The position numbers and the translations under genes are program-made. A DNA stretch of 64,000 nt from Paramecium sonneborni (taxonomy: Eukaryota > Ciliophora > Oligohymenophorea > Peniculida > Parameciidae): assembly GCA_905182985.1 (NCBI GenBank), contig CAJJDN010000086.1, positions 94,354 through 158,353 on the forward strand, written 5' to 3'. Below, piece by piece: positions 1-11,807 of this stretch. Position 1 is the stretch's first letter, and every line of letters starts with the position of its first letter. The notes under the pieces were generated by a model that ran no database searches, had not been told where the DNA came from, and was given only the letters and a program-made list of their open reading frames with translations.

Positions 1-62
1 TAGAAACATAAAAAGACAAAAAGAAAAAGGTATAAGAATATATATTGTTCTTATATACTTGA

Positions 63-2543
63 TCAAAATGTACTATCCCATTCTGCATCCTTAGCACTAG
101 CTAATACTTTCTTTTATCCTTAAGTATCCTTCTGAATTTAATCATGAACTGTGATTCCACGTTATTAGACACTTTAAATCTATGCAGGAGTCATAATCTT
201 ATCTTTTCCAGGCAATAAGGGTGCTTTGATTGATTTACTTAATAATTTTTCCTATTATTTAGAATAAATAATATTACCCAATCAAAATCTTTAAACCAAG
301 CATGAGATTTTAAAGTAGTATATGATCCTCCAAGTCTGACTTCTGGAATCTTGTTCATTAATTATTCAATAAAAGGTTTAGCAGTTTTATCAGACATAAA
401 ATGAGGATAACTTATAGGCTTTTTTATGATTTCTTTATATATTTCAAAAGGATCTTCAGCCTCCTCTCCAAATGGTAAACCTCCACATATAAATTCATAA
501 ACACAAACTCCAACACTCCATAAATCTGCAAAATAACCATAACCTTTTCCTGATATTACTTCTGGTGCCATATAATGAGGTGTTCCTATTATTGTAAAAG
601 TCTTTGAAGATTCTAAATTTAACATTATTCTATATTCTTACATTAATTCTTAAACGATTTTGCTGTACCCATATCTATTAATTTCAAGAATCCCTTATCA
701 TCTACCATGATATTTTCCGGTTTAATATCTCTATATACAATACTATGTTATGTATGTAAATATTCCATTTATAATAACATTTGAGATGCATAAAATTAGG
801 CATCATATTTACTTAATAATCCTATATTTATAATTAATTAAATCATTTACCAATAACTCTTATTGCATCAAATAATTCCATTCCTGGAATATATTCAGTC
901 AAAAAATATATATTCTCATTATCTTTATAAGATCTATAAAATTTTAGAATAAAAGGATGATCCATCAATTCTAAAACTGCCTTCTCTTACTATATATGTT
1001 TTTAAATTCCAAATTATTATACATGAGCTCGAGTTACATATTTCAATGCAAACAAAGTTTCTAATTCTTTAAATTTACATAAATAAACAGATCCAAACTA
1101 ACCTGACCCTAATTTATTTAAATATATTAAATTCTTAAATGGTTGACTTTTTATTTACTCTTAATATGCATTAATCTTTTCAGATTATTATGCCTTTCCT
1201 TATTGAATTTTCTCAACACTTCCTTAAACTTTTCTGAATGACTCATAATCAATAATAGCTACATGTCCATCTCCTTCCAATATGTATGTTTTTGTATGAG
1301 TAGTTCCTTATAATCTATCTTACAATGTATCTTCAGCCATAATTGAACCTTTTTAAGATTTTACTTTATTCTCATCAATTGCATCAACATCTAATAGAAT
1401 CATTAATTATCCAACCTTATCTCCCTTTATAATTATCTTAGAATTTGCATTAAACTTTTTTATTTATACTCCCTCTAATAATTTATCCTAATAACTTGAT
1501 TATGTCTTGCTAAATAATTTAGATGAATTTAAAGCCCATTTACATATATTTTTATAGATAATAGATTATACTTAATCACCTAAAATCTATTAAATCATAT
1601 CCTTCCCTAATGCTAAAACTTTTGTATCTTTTTATATTGATTTTATAGTCATCATTCTTACTTAATTCTCATGTTTTAATGCTGATTCACCAAAAGAATC
1701 ACTTGGATTTAAAACTGCTATTTATTAATTATCTTTATTAAAAACTCCACATTAACCCTCCATTATTATGTAAAATGAACTAGCCTAATCTCCCTCATTA
1801 ACTATAATCTCTCCTTAATTAAATTTCTAAGATATTAATACACCAGCCACAGCATCTTTTTATTCTCTAGTTAATTAATCTATTTCATCATTTCATATTA
1901 TTACTAAAAAATTTTACACTCTCTAAATATTTCCTATTTTTCTCTTATTCATTTCTCATTATTGTCTCTATACTCTTTCTAAATGTATGTCTGTCAATTC
2001 CCCATAAAAAACACTCTTCCACAGCCATACATGTTGCTGATCTAGGAGCATTATATAATAAGGCTAATTCACCAAACCCAAATCCAGAAGTTAATTCTTT
2101 ACGTGGTACATTATCTACTAAAACATTTATCTTTCCTTTTTCAAGAATAAAAAATGAGCTTGCTCCATCACCTTATTTAATTATTGTTTCTCCTATCTTC
2201 AATCTACAATAGAACATACTATGTGCTAATTGCGTTCTAAAATTAACATAATATATTATTACAATTATGTATCACTCATTGAGCTAAATACAAAATGACT
2301 CTAAAAACATTTTATGATGAATTTAATATCTTCAAGATTCTATGTTTTTTGTTCTGGATGAAATGTTTCATATATTTAAGCTATTCCACTTTCCTAAGTT
2401 GGTCTTATGGCAACATTACGTTTAGACACTCTTCTAATTAAAGAAGCTGGAGGTTATCCCTATTAATGTTCCTACTATTAAACACCCTAATCTATTCCAA
2501 ATTCCTAAACAGAAGACTTTTTAATCCAATTGTTTTGATCCAT
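63..2543 (-). CDS. cGMP-dependent protein kinase (PKG family)
   Basis: Serine/threonine kinase activated by cyclic nucleotide, about 800 aa. The N-terminal half holds at least three cyclic-nucleotide-binding domains; the first shows the phosphate-binding cassette [15 protein letters not shown] (about 2115-2040) and the second FGESAL (about 1700). The C-terminal kinase domain has the glycine loop GSGQFGSVYL, catalytic lysine in ALKYV, HRD-type YRDIKPEN, and APE in MAPEVI. The magnesium loop reads DMG instead of DFG. Introns of 26-29 nt are visible, for example 613-641. The start ATG is followed by a basic RRVSKRN stretch that could act as a pseudosubstrate (inference). The stop TGA follows WDSTF. 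Architecture matches protist PKGs rather than PKA. Family assignment is firm; cGMP versus cAMP preference is inferred. Confidence 0.93.
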
Positions 2544-2855
2544 AAATTTAATAAAAAATATTTTCAATAAAAATATCTATTTTATAAATTAAATATTTTT
2601 ATATGACCTTAACAATCTCAGTTAATTTATTAATCCTATTTCAACCTATTATATTCTTCTCTTTCCATTCCATTCAATTCACTATTTAATCTCACTAAAC
2701 TATTATAAAATATTCTTACGTACTTAATTTTAAGTTCTTTCTTAGAATTCAATCTACAAAAATCTAAAAAAAATACTACTTGAAACCTGAATTATATATA
2801 TTATTATCATCTGTTTTTTTAATTCAATATTAAATTCATAATTAAATCAAATTCA
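2544..2855. other. intergenic, AT-rich
   Basis: Upstream region of the kinase gene and downstream of the channel gene, both on the minus strand. I see no reading frame longer than noise and no recognisable motif. Confidence 0.6.
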
Positions 2856-5800
2856 TCATTTAAATTATTTTCCTTAGAATTTACTATGATCTGGAACTAC
2901 AGAATTAAATTTTAAAGTCTATTTAACTAGAGTTGATTTTTTCTTAAATTTTAAATTCTTCTTTAAATCACCCAGATTACTTTACACATTTTCAACCAGA
3001 GGTTTTTCATTTTTTATAGTATCATTTCTTTTCAATCTCATAAATTTTAATATATATTAAAATGGATAATACATAAATTATCTCATCCTATCTAAAAAAA
3101 CTTTTTCCCATTGAAATATATCTCTATTTATAAACATAATAACATCTTTTGCATTTTATTAATTAAAATAATAATCAAACTAAGATTATGATTCAAACTC
3201 ATCAAATTTTTATTAATTTAATGACCAATAGAGTGGTTGTAAAGATTACAATGCTTTTCTAACAATTAAATCATTTTAATTTTATTCTAAATTTGTTTGT
3301 AATTAATGATATAAATTTGTTATATTTTCTTACATATCATCATTAAAATCCTGAATTGCCTATGCCTTTTTCTCTAACTCTTTTTTATAATCAATAATAT
3401 CATCATTCTATTTATCTGTTGATTCATCACTTTCATCATCATCATCATCTTCTGAACTATCCCCTTCTTTAATCTCATCAATTTATGGAATCTCAATTTT
3501 ATGTTTTGAAGAGATATATTTAGTAAAACCTAATGATATCCCTCCTGATAAAATTGATTATTTCCTAATCTAAAGTGCTTAATTTAAATTCTATCTAGTA
3601 TCTGACTTATTTTAAACTTATTAATCAGCTATTAATCTATTTTTCCTTGTTTATTTTATATTTTATGCCTCAAAAATAGGTAAATTCTATGGAATCTTAA
3701 ATCCAGGAGATTATGCATCATCTATTGATGAATTAGAATCTGATCCCCACTCTAAATTCAACTAAACTTTAGATTATATTGCAATAATCTATAATTTATC
3801 ACTTTGAAAAGCAGATGCATATTATTATAGATAATCTTTCATTTATCTTGTACGTCTCCATTCTAATTTAAAATTTTCTTATCTTTTAAAAGATTTATTT
3901 GCTTATTGAAATTCTGCCTAACAATATCTTTTTATCACTGCTTCTCTATCTGGTACAAATAAAACTTAAGGACATTTATTTAGGGGATGTTTAAAATTTT
4001 AACAAGCTGGACAAAATGATCCATTTTCTAAAATAGGAGGCATATAACTCAAATTAAAATTTTCTCTCAATTAACAGTATTTCTAAAAATCATTAGGAAA
4101 TTCTTTTAAAGTCTTAATGAAATCTGATTTCGATAATATTAATAGACTAGTATATCCTATAGATTTAAAAAGATCAATTTAAGGATTGTTAGATATAAAA
4201 TCGTTTACACAAAAAAATTAACCTTAATTAATGAAGGAATTAGTTTTAAATTTTTATTTATTTTCAGGATGCTAATAAACAATGAATCCTTATTCAACAA
4301 AGCATAGATGTTATTAATTATCAAATTCAGTTGAAAAAGTAACTTAAGGAGGAATGATTTTTCTTTTAATATATTTAAAAAGTGCATTACGTAATTCTTC
4401 ACTAAAATTTTTTTTTAAAAAGTCTGACTTCTCCATATATACTTTATGAGCCTAATTATTGAGTTCTTCTTTTAATTCATCTGATAATTATTCTAGTAAT
4501 GTTTGTTCCATTTCTAGGTCAACTTCATCATCTTCTTTCCATCTGTAAGTTAGATATTCTTTAACTCTAATATAATTTATAATAATTAAATACTAATGTT
4601 ATAAATTAAAGGGTATCTTTCTTTAATTCATATATTTATTAATAACTCTCATTCTGCGATTCCTTTCAACTTAATTTTAAGTGATATCATCAATAATACC
4701 ACCAATGAAATTTACACTATAAGAAACCCATAGACCTTTATTATAGAAATTTAAATTACATGCCCCTAAAACAAATACAATTGTTACAATTTTCTCTATT
4801 GCATTCTTTGGTACCATATCACCATAACCAATTGTTAACATAGTCACTACAGCAAAGTAAAGTGCTTATAAATATTAATCTTCCCAATTCTTATTTTCTA
4901 AATCATTAAATCGAATCCATGAATCTTCAAGACTTATACTACTGAAATAAAACCATATGCAACTAAATAAATGCAAAATATAGAGAAGACTTAAGATAAA
5001 TTTTAACAATCCAAAAATACCTCTTTATGGTCTTGTTAAATATGAAATCTAATCACTTTTAGCAAATGTCTCATAAACATATTTATGTTAAGCTAAAATT
5101 AATAATAAAAATAAATTAGCTTTAGTTTTCATATCAGGTATGATCATAAATATGATCAAAATCAAAGAAGTCGAAAAATCAGTAAGAAACTCCTTTTTTA
5201 ACTGATGTATAACTAATTCCCATTTATCTTTAATTGCAATTCCATTTTTATATGTAAGAGTATTTAATCTTATTAGAAAATCTAATTATAGAATAATGAG
5301 GATAACATAAGTCAATGAAATAAGATTGCTAAAGAGAATTTCAGGTTTAAAAGCTATTTCAAGTGGAACCAAGATTAAAAGAATGATTCTAAAAAAGGAT
5401 GTAAAGAAATCCCAATACATTTTGAAGAGTGATTCTGGTTAAACAATAGGAATTTTATTAATTATTGCATTGATGCAATTAAAAATAGGTTTTCTCAATT
5501 TTTTCAAATCTTCTTTTACTTACTCAAGACTTATGGTATCTCGCATGACTTTATCTCTATCTAAAAGAGTTTTCATTCTCTTTAGATTAAATCCGGCTTA
5601 TTTAACACGTTTTGAATATGTAAATAAATTTTGCCTAAAGAGAATAAATGATTTTTTATACGCATCAGAAGCCTTATCACCAATCAGATTAAAATGAGCC
5701 TCATTTAGACTCCCTAATCTTTTACGATTAAATGATAATTTTTCTACGAATCTTCCAATGAAAAATAAAAACTTAAAACTTAGTTAAGCATTTGTTTAAC

Positions 5801-6113
5801 TTATTTAAGCATTTACTTAACTTTTTCTACTTGAATCTCGAGTTTATAAAACTGCTAATTTAGGTGTTTACATATTTGAAGCTATTATATTCTCTTCATA
5901 GTTTGAATGAAAGGAATTAGGATTATGTAAATATTTAGCTTCTAAGCTTCTCGCACTCAATGTTCTACTAGCAACTTAGGGAAATAACGACGAATATTCT
6001 CTTTTTGACTCCCGTAAACATTATCCCAAATATTATTATTCAAAGTCTTCATTCTACACAGCCCTTAATTCTATATCTTATTCTAAATCAAAACCATTTT
6101 AAAGATTAAACAT
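2856..6113 (-). CDS. K+ channel with C-terminal cyclic-nucleotide-binding-like domain
   Basis: Voltage-gated/CNG-superfamily potassium channel of roughly 1,050 aa in the plasma or ciliary membrane. Transmembrane segments lie around 5440-4750. The selectivity filter is plain: AVVTMLTIGYGDMVPKNA near 4850-4800 (TIGYGD). Downstream, a C-linker runs through NKYMNQRKIP and an intron of about 27 nt, then a domain containing FSEELRNALFKYIKRKII and the FCVNDF stretch that fits a degenerate cyclic-nucleotide-binding fold. The tail contains a cysteine pair motif (CPACQNFKHPLNKCPQ) and an acidic run of D/E near 3470-3420. I chose ATG at 6113 because it is the first in the frame that continues unbroken into the channel. 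Whether it binds nucleotide is not shown by the sequence. Confidence 0.88.
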
Positions 6114-6657
6114 AAAATAAATAATTCAGTTTCTAAAAAAACTAACATTATTAATTTAACAATTATATTACAATTCCTTCTATTATATTTTTATGGTTAA
6201 GAATTCATCATAATCAATACTACTAGTACTTAATAATAAAAAAAGAGCTTTCTTTAAAAAATCTTAATCAATAAATTGAAATATAAAATTACAAATTTCC
6301 TCTTGAGTAAAATCAAATTTATCTTGACTTCATTTAATTATAAAACAGATAGAAATGATAAAGAACATGTAGGTATCATGATTTCTTAAAAAATAATTTT
6401 ATTAAATGATTTTAAGTAGTAGTATATAAATTGTTACTCTAAAAATACTGAATTATTTTTAAGATAAAATTAATTGAGATAAAACTTAACTTAATTTAAT
6501 ATATTTTTGTAAGAATAAATAAAAATTATTTAAAAGTTCCCTTTGAAGATAAAAGTATAAAATATTTTGAGTAATTGTATATCTATTGTGAAAAAGTACC
6601 TTTTGAATAATAGATTATAAAATTATTATTAAAATATATATATAATCCGTTAGATTA
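6114..6657. other. intergenic, divergent promoter region
   Basis: Separates the minus-strand channel gene from the plus-strand DUF4485 gene. It is AT-rich and I see no coding frame or named element. Confidence 0.6.
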
Positions 6658-7227
6658 ATGAATTCTCCAAGTATAGAGACCCTTGATCAAGAATTGAGTG
6701 AAGCAATAAATAAAATATATAATGGTTGCTAGAAAATCAATGCAAAACATTTAAAGATAAGAATTTTGTAATGGTTGGATAAAGTGAGAACTCCAACACA
6801 TAATTTTATTTGGAAATAGAATTCTTTGTTATATGCACGTGTTCTTTTAGAAATGACTCTAGAGTAACAATTAGATAAGCCATTTAGAGGTGTTCCTCCA
6901 GATGGTCCATTACCTCGTTTTGATAAATTTGAAGTCGTAATATGATCAATCTTATTCCAAAAGCCTTAACATATATGGTAGAAAATCAAATAAATATCTA
7001 TGTAATAACCTATGTCCCCTAGAAAACCTTTAGGCATGCTTATCAATAGAAATTTCACTCCAAAATTAAAAACTGAACCAATCCAATACAAATCTAATAA
7101 ATTTCATAATAGTCAGAAGTCTTAAAAATGGGATTAGATTAAAGAAACATTAGAAGGAGCAAATAAAAACATGTTAGAATTTAAGTAATTCTTAGAAAAT
7201 ATTTAAACTGATAAACTATTTGTATGA
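6658..7227 (+). CDS. DUF4485-domain protein
   Basis: About 180 aa after removing one 27-nt intron (GTAATATGATC...CAAAAG, near 6935-6961). The N-terminal 85 residues follow the DUF4485 pattern: LDQELSEAI, then RILQWLDKVR, then a LLYARVLLEMTL helix and the end motif PFRGVPPDGPLPRFDKF. In animals this domain is found in CEP112-type centrosomal proteins, so a basal-body or ciliary role is possible but inferred. The remainder is basic and unstructured. The stop TGA follows KLFV. Start is the only ATG ahead of the domain. Confidence 0.72.
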
Positions 7228-7405
7228 TTATTTTTAATAATTACTTATTATCAAATTTACTAAATAAGATATAAATATTTGATGCCAATAATCAAACCAA
7301 TTATAGATATAGTATTTTAATTTTAAGTGAATAATGATAAAACAAATTAGATGATGAAATTTCATTATAAATTAATAATATATTTTAACAACATTTTTAA
7401 AGTGA

Positions 7406-8091
7406 ATGCCTCCATTTACACCAGATGCGCGTAATTTGGGTGGTAGAAATATGATATCTTAATAAATATGGAATCATTTATAATAGTTAAAGGAAATATC
7501 ATAACAAATTCCTTAGATTTTAATTTCACCACGTAAACTTCCAAATTCACCAAAACAAAGTATCTAACCTATAAATTTCAAAAGAGTTAATAGAAAATAA
7601 GATTACTTACTTTATCCAACTTATTTATTTAGACGTAAAACAGCATCAGAAAGTTTTACATCATTGAGTCCTTAAAATATTAGAGATGAAACATAATTAA
7701 TTTTTTAAGAACCACTTTTAAGAAGATAAAAAAATATGAGATCTCCTCAAAAGATTTTTCCATTTAGCACAATTTAATTAGGAGCCTTATATAAAATTAA
7801 AGCTAATAATGTAAAAATGAATAAAAAGAATGATTAAATGTAAGTTTATTTCAATTTCATTTTTTTAGACCATGGTATGAAATAGAAATGATAGTTAAAG
7901 ATTTTAACAATACCTATGAAGAATTATTGAATGAAATCTAATAAATAATTATAGAATTTGGAATATACAGTGCATGTGATTATCAAATTTTGATTCAAAT
8001 GATTTTAAGATTGAAACCCCAAGTACCCAGAATGGATTTACTAAATATTTTTAATGAATTGATTATAAAGCAATAATTATAACTGTCTTGA
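7406..8091 (+). CDS. hypothetical protein
   Basis: About 218 aa, not recognised. It starts MPPFTPDARNLGG and has a proline/serine-rich middle (ISPRKLPNSPKQS). One 29-nt intron (about 7842-7870) joins DQI to PWYEIEMIVKDFN. The C-terminal part is helical (YEELLNEIQQIIIEFGIYSACDY). The frame stops at TGA 8089-8091. Alternatively a 24-nt intron at 8085-8108 removes this stop and extends the frame by about 30 Q-rich residues to a TGA near 8190, so the true 3' end is uncertain and it may be joined to the coding stretch that follows. Confidence 0.55.
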
Positions 8092-8200
8092 AAAATTTTA
8101 ATTAATAGGAATATGTTAATACAATAATTGTAAGTCTAACATACAAATTTGTACTCTCAATACAACAGTTAACATTATTGTTCAATTAAATAATGATTTC

Positions 8201-9133
8201 ATGGTTGTACATGAAGATTATGATCATCCTTTCTATGATTATGTGAATATATTACAATATAAGTAATCTAAATAATAGTATTTTAAATTAGTACATAAAG
8301 TTCTTACTTTTATTATTTAATAATTTTATTAAATTAAGTTTTATGGGTTCAATCAGAAACATCTTTATTAAAAGAAAAAAGTTTAGCTTAAATCTGGACT
8401 TATGATTAATATCAATACAGCTTCACTAAAAAAGGAATATATTAATATATTATCAAAAATTAAGGTTCATTTTTCGAGTAAAATAACATTCGTTAATTCA
8501 TTCAGAAGTATAATCTTAATTATCGAATTAATCTTTGTTATAATCGGATCACTTTTATCAATTCATTAAATAATATAAAAAATTTCAAAAGAATCAACAG
8601 CCTTTCGTTTAATTTAGTAAAATATTAAAAGTCATTTATTTAAAAAAATAAAATATTATTCCTATTAAATTTAAAAGAAAAATCTATTTAAGAAAATTGA
8701 AACGGAAAAAGCTTCAAAAAAAGAGAGTCCAAATGGACTTACATATGAATGCTTTTTTACAGGTAGTAAATAATAAGGAATGGATAAATTAAATAAATGA
8801 TGATATAAATGCCATCTAAGTAAGAATTAATAAATATAATAAAAATGATAAAAAAAATGTTTCAACCTTATGGAATTTAAAAAAATTAATATCCTATAAG
8901 TTTTTGAGACTCTTTTAATTATAAGAATTTGAATGAATTAGATCATAAATTGGATAGATATGATGATGATAATAATTTTAGTTAATAAGAAGGATATGGA
9001 TAATTAATATTAACAAATGCAGAAAATCTTACAGGTTTATTTAAAAATTGAAAAATAGATGATATTGATTTATTTTAGAGCATCGATAGTAAACAAAAGG
9101 ATAATGGATTAATAATATTTTATAGAATCATGA
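8201..9133 (+). CDS. unresolved multi-exon coding region
   Basis: A chain of plus-strand segments with strong coding character in successive frames: HEDYDHPFYDYVNILQ (from 8210), then SEVQSQLSNQSLLQSDHFYQF and a very basic RKLKRKKLQKKRV stretch (about 8500-8720), then VVNNKEWINQINDDINAIQ (to about 8935), then NELDHKLDRYDDDNNF and DDIDLFQSIDS (8930-9090). A 24-nt intron at about 9034-9057 is convincing. Joins of 37 and 40 nt would connect the first pieces, but no ordinary intron joins the third. It may be one gene with the preceding one, or a decaying paralogue. Function unknown. Confidence 0.35.
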
Positions 9134-9175
9134 ATAAATATAGAAAAAAATAATAAATAAATAAAAAGTATTTAA

Positions 9176-9590
9176 TCATGTATTTGGATTAAACATTTTA
9201 GCATATACATTTTACTCTTTTTACTACATTGCTCCTCTACGATGAGGTGTCTTTATTTATACTTATGTACTATTCTTGGATTAAAAATCAATTAATTTAG
9301 ACAATTTAAATATTAATTGCAATTCAGGTCCTAATTTTTCGATTAATTATTTGCTAACATTATTTGTTTTATTTTATATATCATTCTCACTCTATCTTAG
9401 AACATCATCATATGACTAAAAATATATAAATTTAAAATTAAATTACATTATATATTTTAGCATACAATAAATAATTATCCTAATCACCATTTTCTTTCTC
9501 ATTATTCAATTATAATTATAATAAATCTCTTGTAGGTTAAGTAGCTGTGTCATCTAAAGTTATTTAAGGTTTAGGAGTAAATCCAAACAT
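9176..9590 (-). CDS. small hypothetical protein
   Basis: About 128 aa, unrecognised. It begins MFGFTPKPQITLDD and has one intron near 9430 (GTAATTTAATTTT...TTTAG) in phase 0 between KIYN and SYDDVLRQ. The middle is a predicted helix (NDIQNKTNNVSKQLIEKLG, LIFKLSKLIDF). The end is basic: KTPHRRGAMQQKEQNVYAKM. In-frame ATGs at 9635 and 9644 would add about 15 residues, but 9590 leaves more room after the preceding gene's stop at 9676. Overall shape (short, helical, basic tail) resembles a subunit of a complex, but no family is claimed. Confidence 0.6.
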
Positions 9591-9675
9591 TAATTATTAA
9601 TGATATGATAATACAACTTCCTTTAATTTAATCATTTCATTCATATTTTAAACTATATTATAAATATCTATTTAT

Positions 9676-11415
9676 TCAGCTACTTATTACATTCCTTTAT
9701 TTATTAATATTATTTTTGGTTATTTAGAAAATAATCTATTACAAGTAATTAAATTCATTAAAATTTTTAATGATAAATATATTGGTTTTGCTCTGCTTAT
9801 TATTGATTTTATCTATTTCTCAAAATATTCTAAACCGGATTTACAATTTAATTATATTGCTAAAATCTATTAATCTTTAATAATTCTTGAACTCTCCTTT
9901 TTTTATTGAGTTTATATATTATTTTATTTAAAAACTGTTAAATATTATACAACTGCCTTAAGTTTTTTCACTCCATTTAATTTCTTTATTTCTTAATTAT
10001 TTTCTTACTAATGTATCAAAGTTTAATTAATTGTTTAAGGTTTATCCTCCTCATCAGAATTATTTACTGATGAACCAGGTTCTTTTTATAAACGTTACTA
10101 TTATTATAATGCCACATTTATCAATTCTAGTTTCTCTTATTATTATCTCAATTTCTCAGTATTATCTAATGAAAATTCATATACTCTATTTGCTAATTCA
10201 ATCATCACTTAAAATAGTTAAACATTATTACTTTATAATTTATTGTATAATGTCACAATTATTCCAACAAAAAAAAATAAAATTTATTGCATTCCTCCTA
10301 AATTCGATAACATTTCATCAAACTTCATATAATTTCTTTTTATCGTTGTTTTGAATGGACTTCTCTTAAAATTAATCTAAACATATTAATTTGAATTTCC
10401 TATTTCAGAAATCACCTTAGTTTCTAACTATTCAATTGCAAATATATCACTTATAACATTTTCACTATAAATATTAACTTTTAAATATAACCTCAACGGC
10501 ATCAAACTGTTATCTTAAACTATATGATAATGTTTTAAATAGACATCAATTGTTTTACCAATTTAATTTGGAATGAATGTATACTATATAGAATCATCCA
10601 AATATAATTGCTTATAATTATCATCTGATTTATAAGGATTTATTATAGAGTTAATGTTATAAATTTAGAATTTAAAACTTCCATGCTTTCCAAAATATTC
10701 ATCTAATTGTTCTTAGTTTGCACATTCATATCCATTTTTTATTGCTTCTTACTAATTACATTTACTTATAACTATTTATAAATACAAAAACTCCTCACCT
10801 AAATTTTAAACTATATTTTACTTATGTGTGTGCCACCTAACTAGAAATTAGCTTCTTCCCTAATATATTCATTTCTTTTACACTGGGCATAGATAATCCG
10901 ATAAAGATGATGAATTAAAGTGCAATTAAGAAAAATCACTTCCTTCTTCTTTAAAGTATTTCTCGAATCGGTATTCTGTACATTAAACTAATTCAATTTC
11001 CTTTGATATTGAATCTTAAGAACCATTCTGATATCGAAAGTTATATCTAACAATTTAGAACATTTCTTATACTTCTATATGAGAGACATGTTGAAAAAAG
11101 GATTCTTAATAAAGTTTTCTTACTATATTGCCATAGCAAATAGTAATTATTTATTTGTTATTGTAGCATTTGATATTTTTGGATCATACTCAGTTATGGA
11201 GACTGCGTTCAATTATTCTTTATTGAGAAATGAACTAAAACTATATGAAAATTGCCATATCAAAACTCCAATAACAAGAATTGACATTAAACCACCTAAA
11301 CCTGACCTATATGTCGATTATTAATTCATTCTTAAAGTAATTTAGTATCCAAATATGTCCACTATCCTTAATTCTAAATTAATTTAATTATCATACATTG
11401 AATAAATTTTTCCAT
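9676..11415 (-). CDS. two-ended membrane protein, ciliate family
   Basis: Same architecture as the plus-strand gene at 42991. A short N-terminus (MEKFIQ, a 23-nt intron, then RIVDIFGYQITLRMNQQ) precedes a first transmembrane helix with SGLGGLMSILVIGVLIW. A long lumenal region follows, then a second hydrophobic segment and a C-terminal cytoplasmic tail (INNKQSKTNIFIIKNFNEF). Introns of 23-26 nt near 9830-9900 are needed to reach the TGA after KQRNVISS. The GG before the first helix is shared with the 42991 protein (VLGGIISILIYLV). I do not know a named function; the layout suggests a membrane protein anchored at both ends. Confidence 0.7.
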
Positions 11416-11807
11416 TATAATTATTATTAAGCATATTTAATTTAAACTCAATAAAATAAAAAAATAACGCATTGATTTAAACAGTCATAATGTATTAATT
11501 AATATATACATATTTTAAAATAATAAATAATTTTAAAAATTAAAATCTTCAATGACTTATCATCAAAAAAATAATGAAATTTATCTTAATATTTCCGACA
11601 TAATAAGAGAAGAGATACGAAAATTATTTTTAAAGATACATAAAAGGATTCAATAAACTGAAGATTAAAATTATTTGATTTTATAAGATGATAATTGAAA
11701 ATAAGTATAAATTTATCTTTTTCTTAATTAATAAACTAAAAAATCACATTTTAAATAAAAAAATTAATTAAAAATATAAATGATAAAAAATAATATCAAT
11801 AAAATAA
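11416..11807. other. intergenic, AT-rich
   Basis: Lies between two minus-strand genes. Long A and T runs, no frame with coding character and no recognisable signal. Confidence 0.6.

Noticed and set aside
10031..11324. Plus-strand open frames 10031-10354 and 11079-11324
   Set aside because: Antisense to the well-supported minus-strand membrane protein gene; the hydrophobic composition is what the complement of ciliate coding DNA gives.
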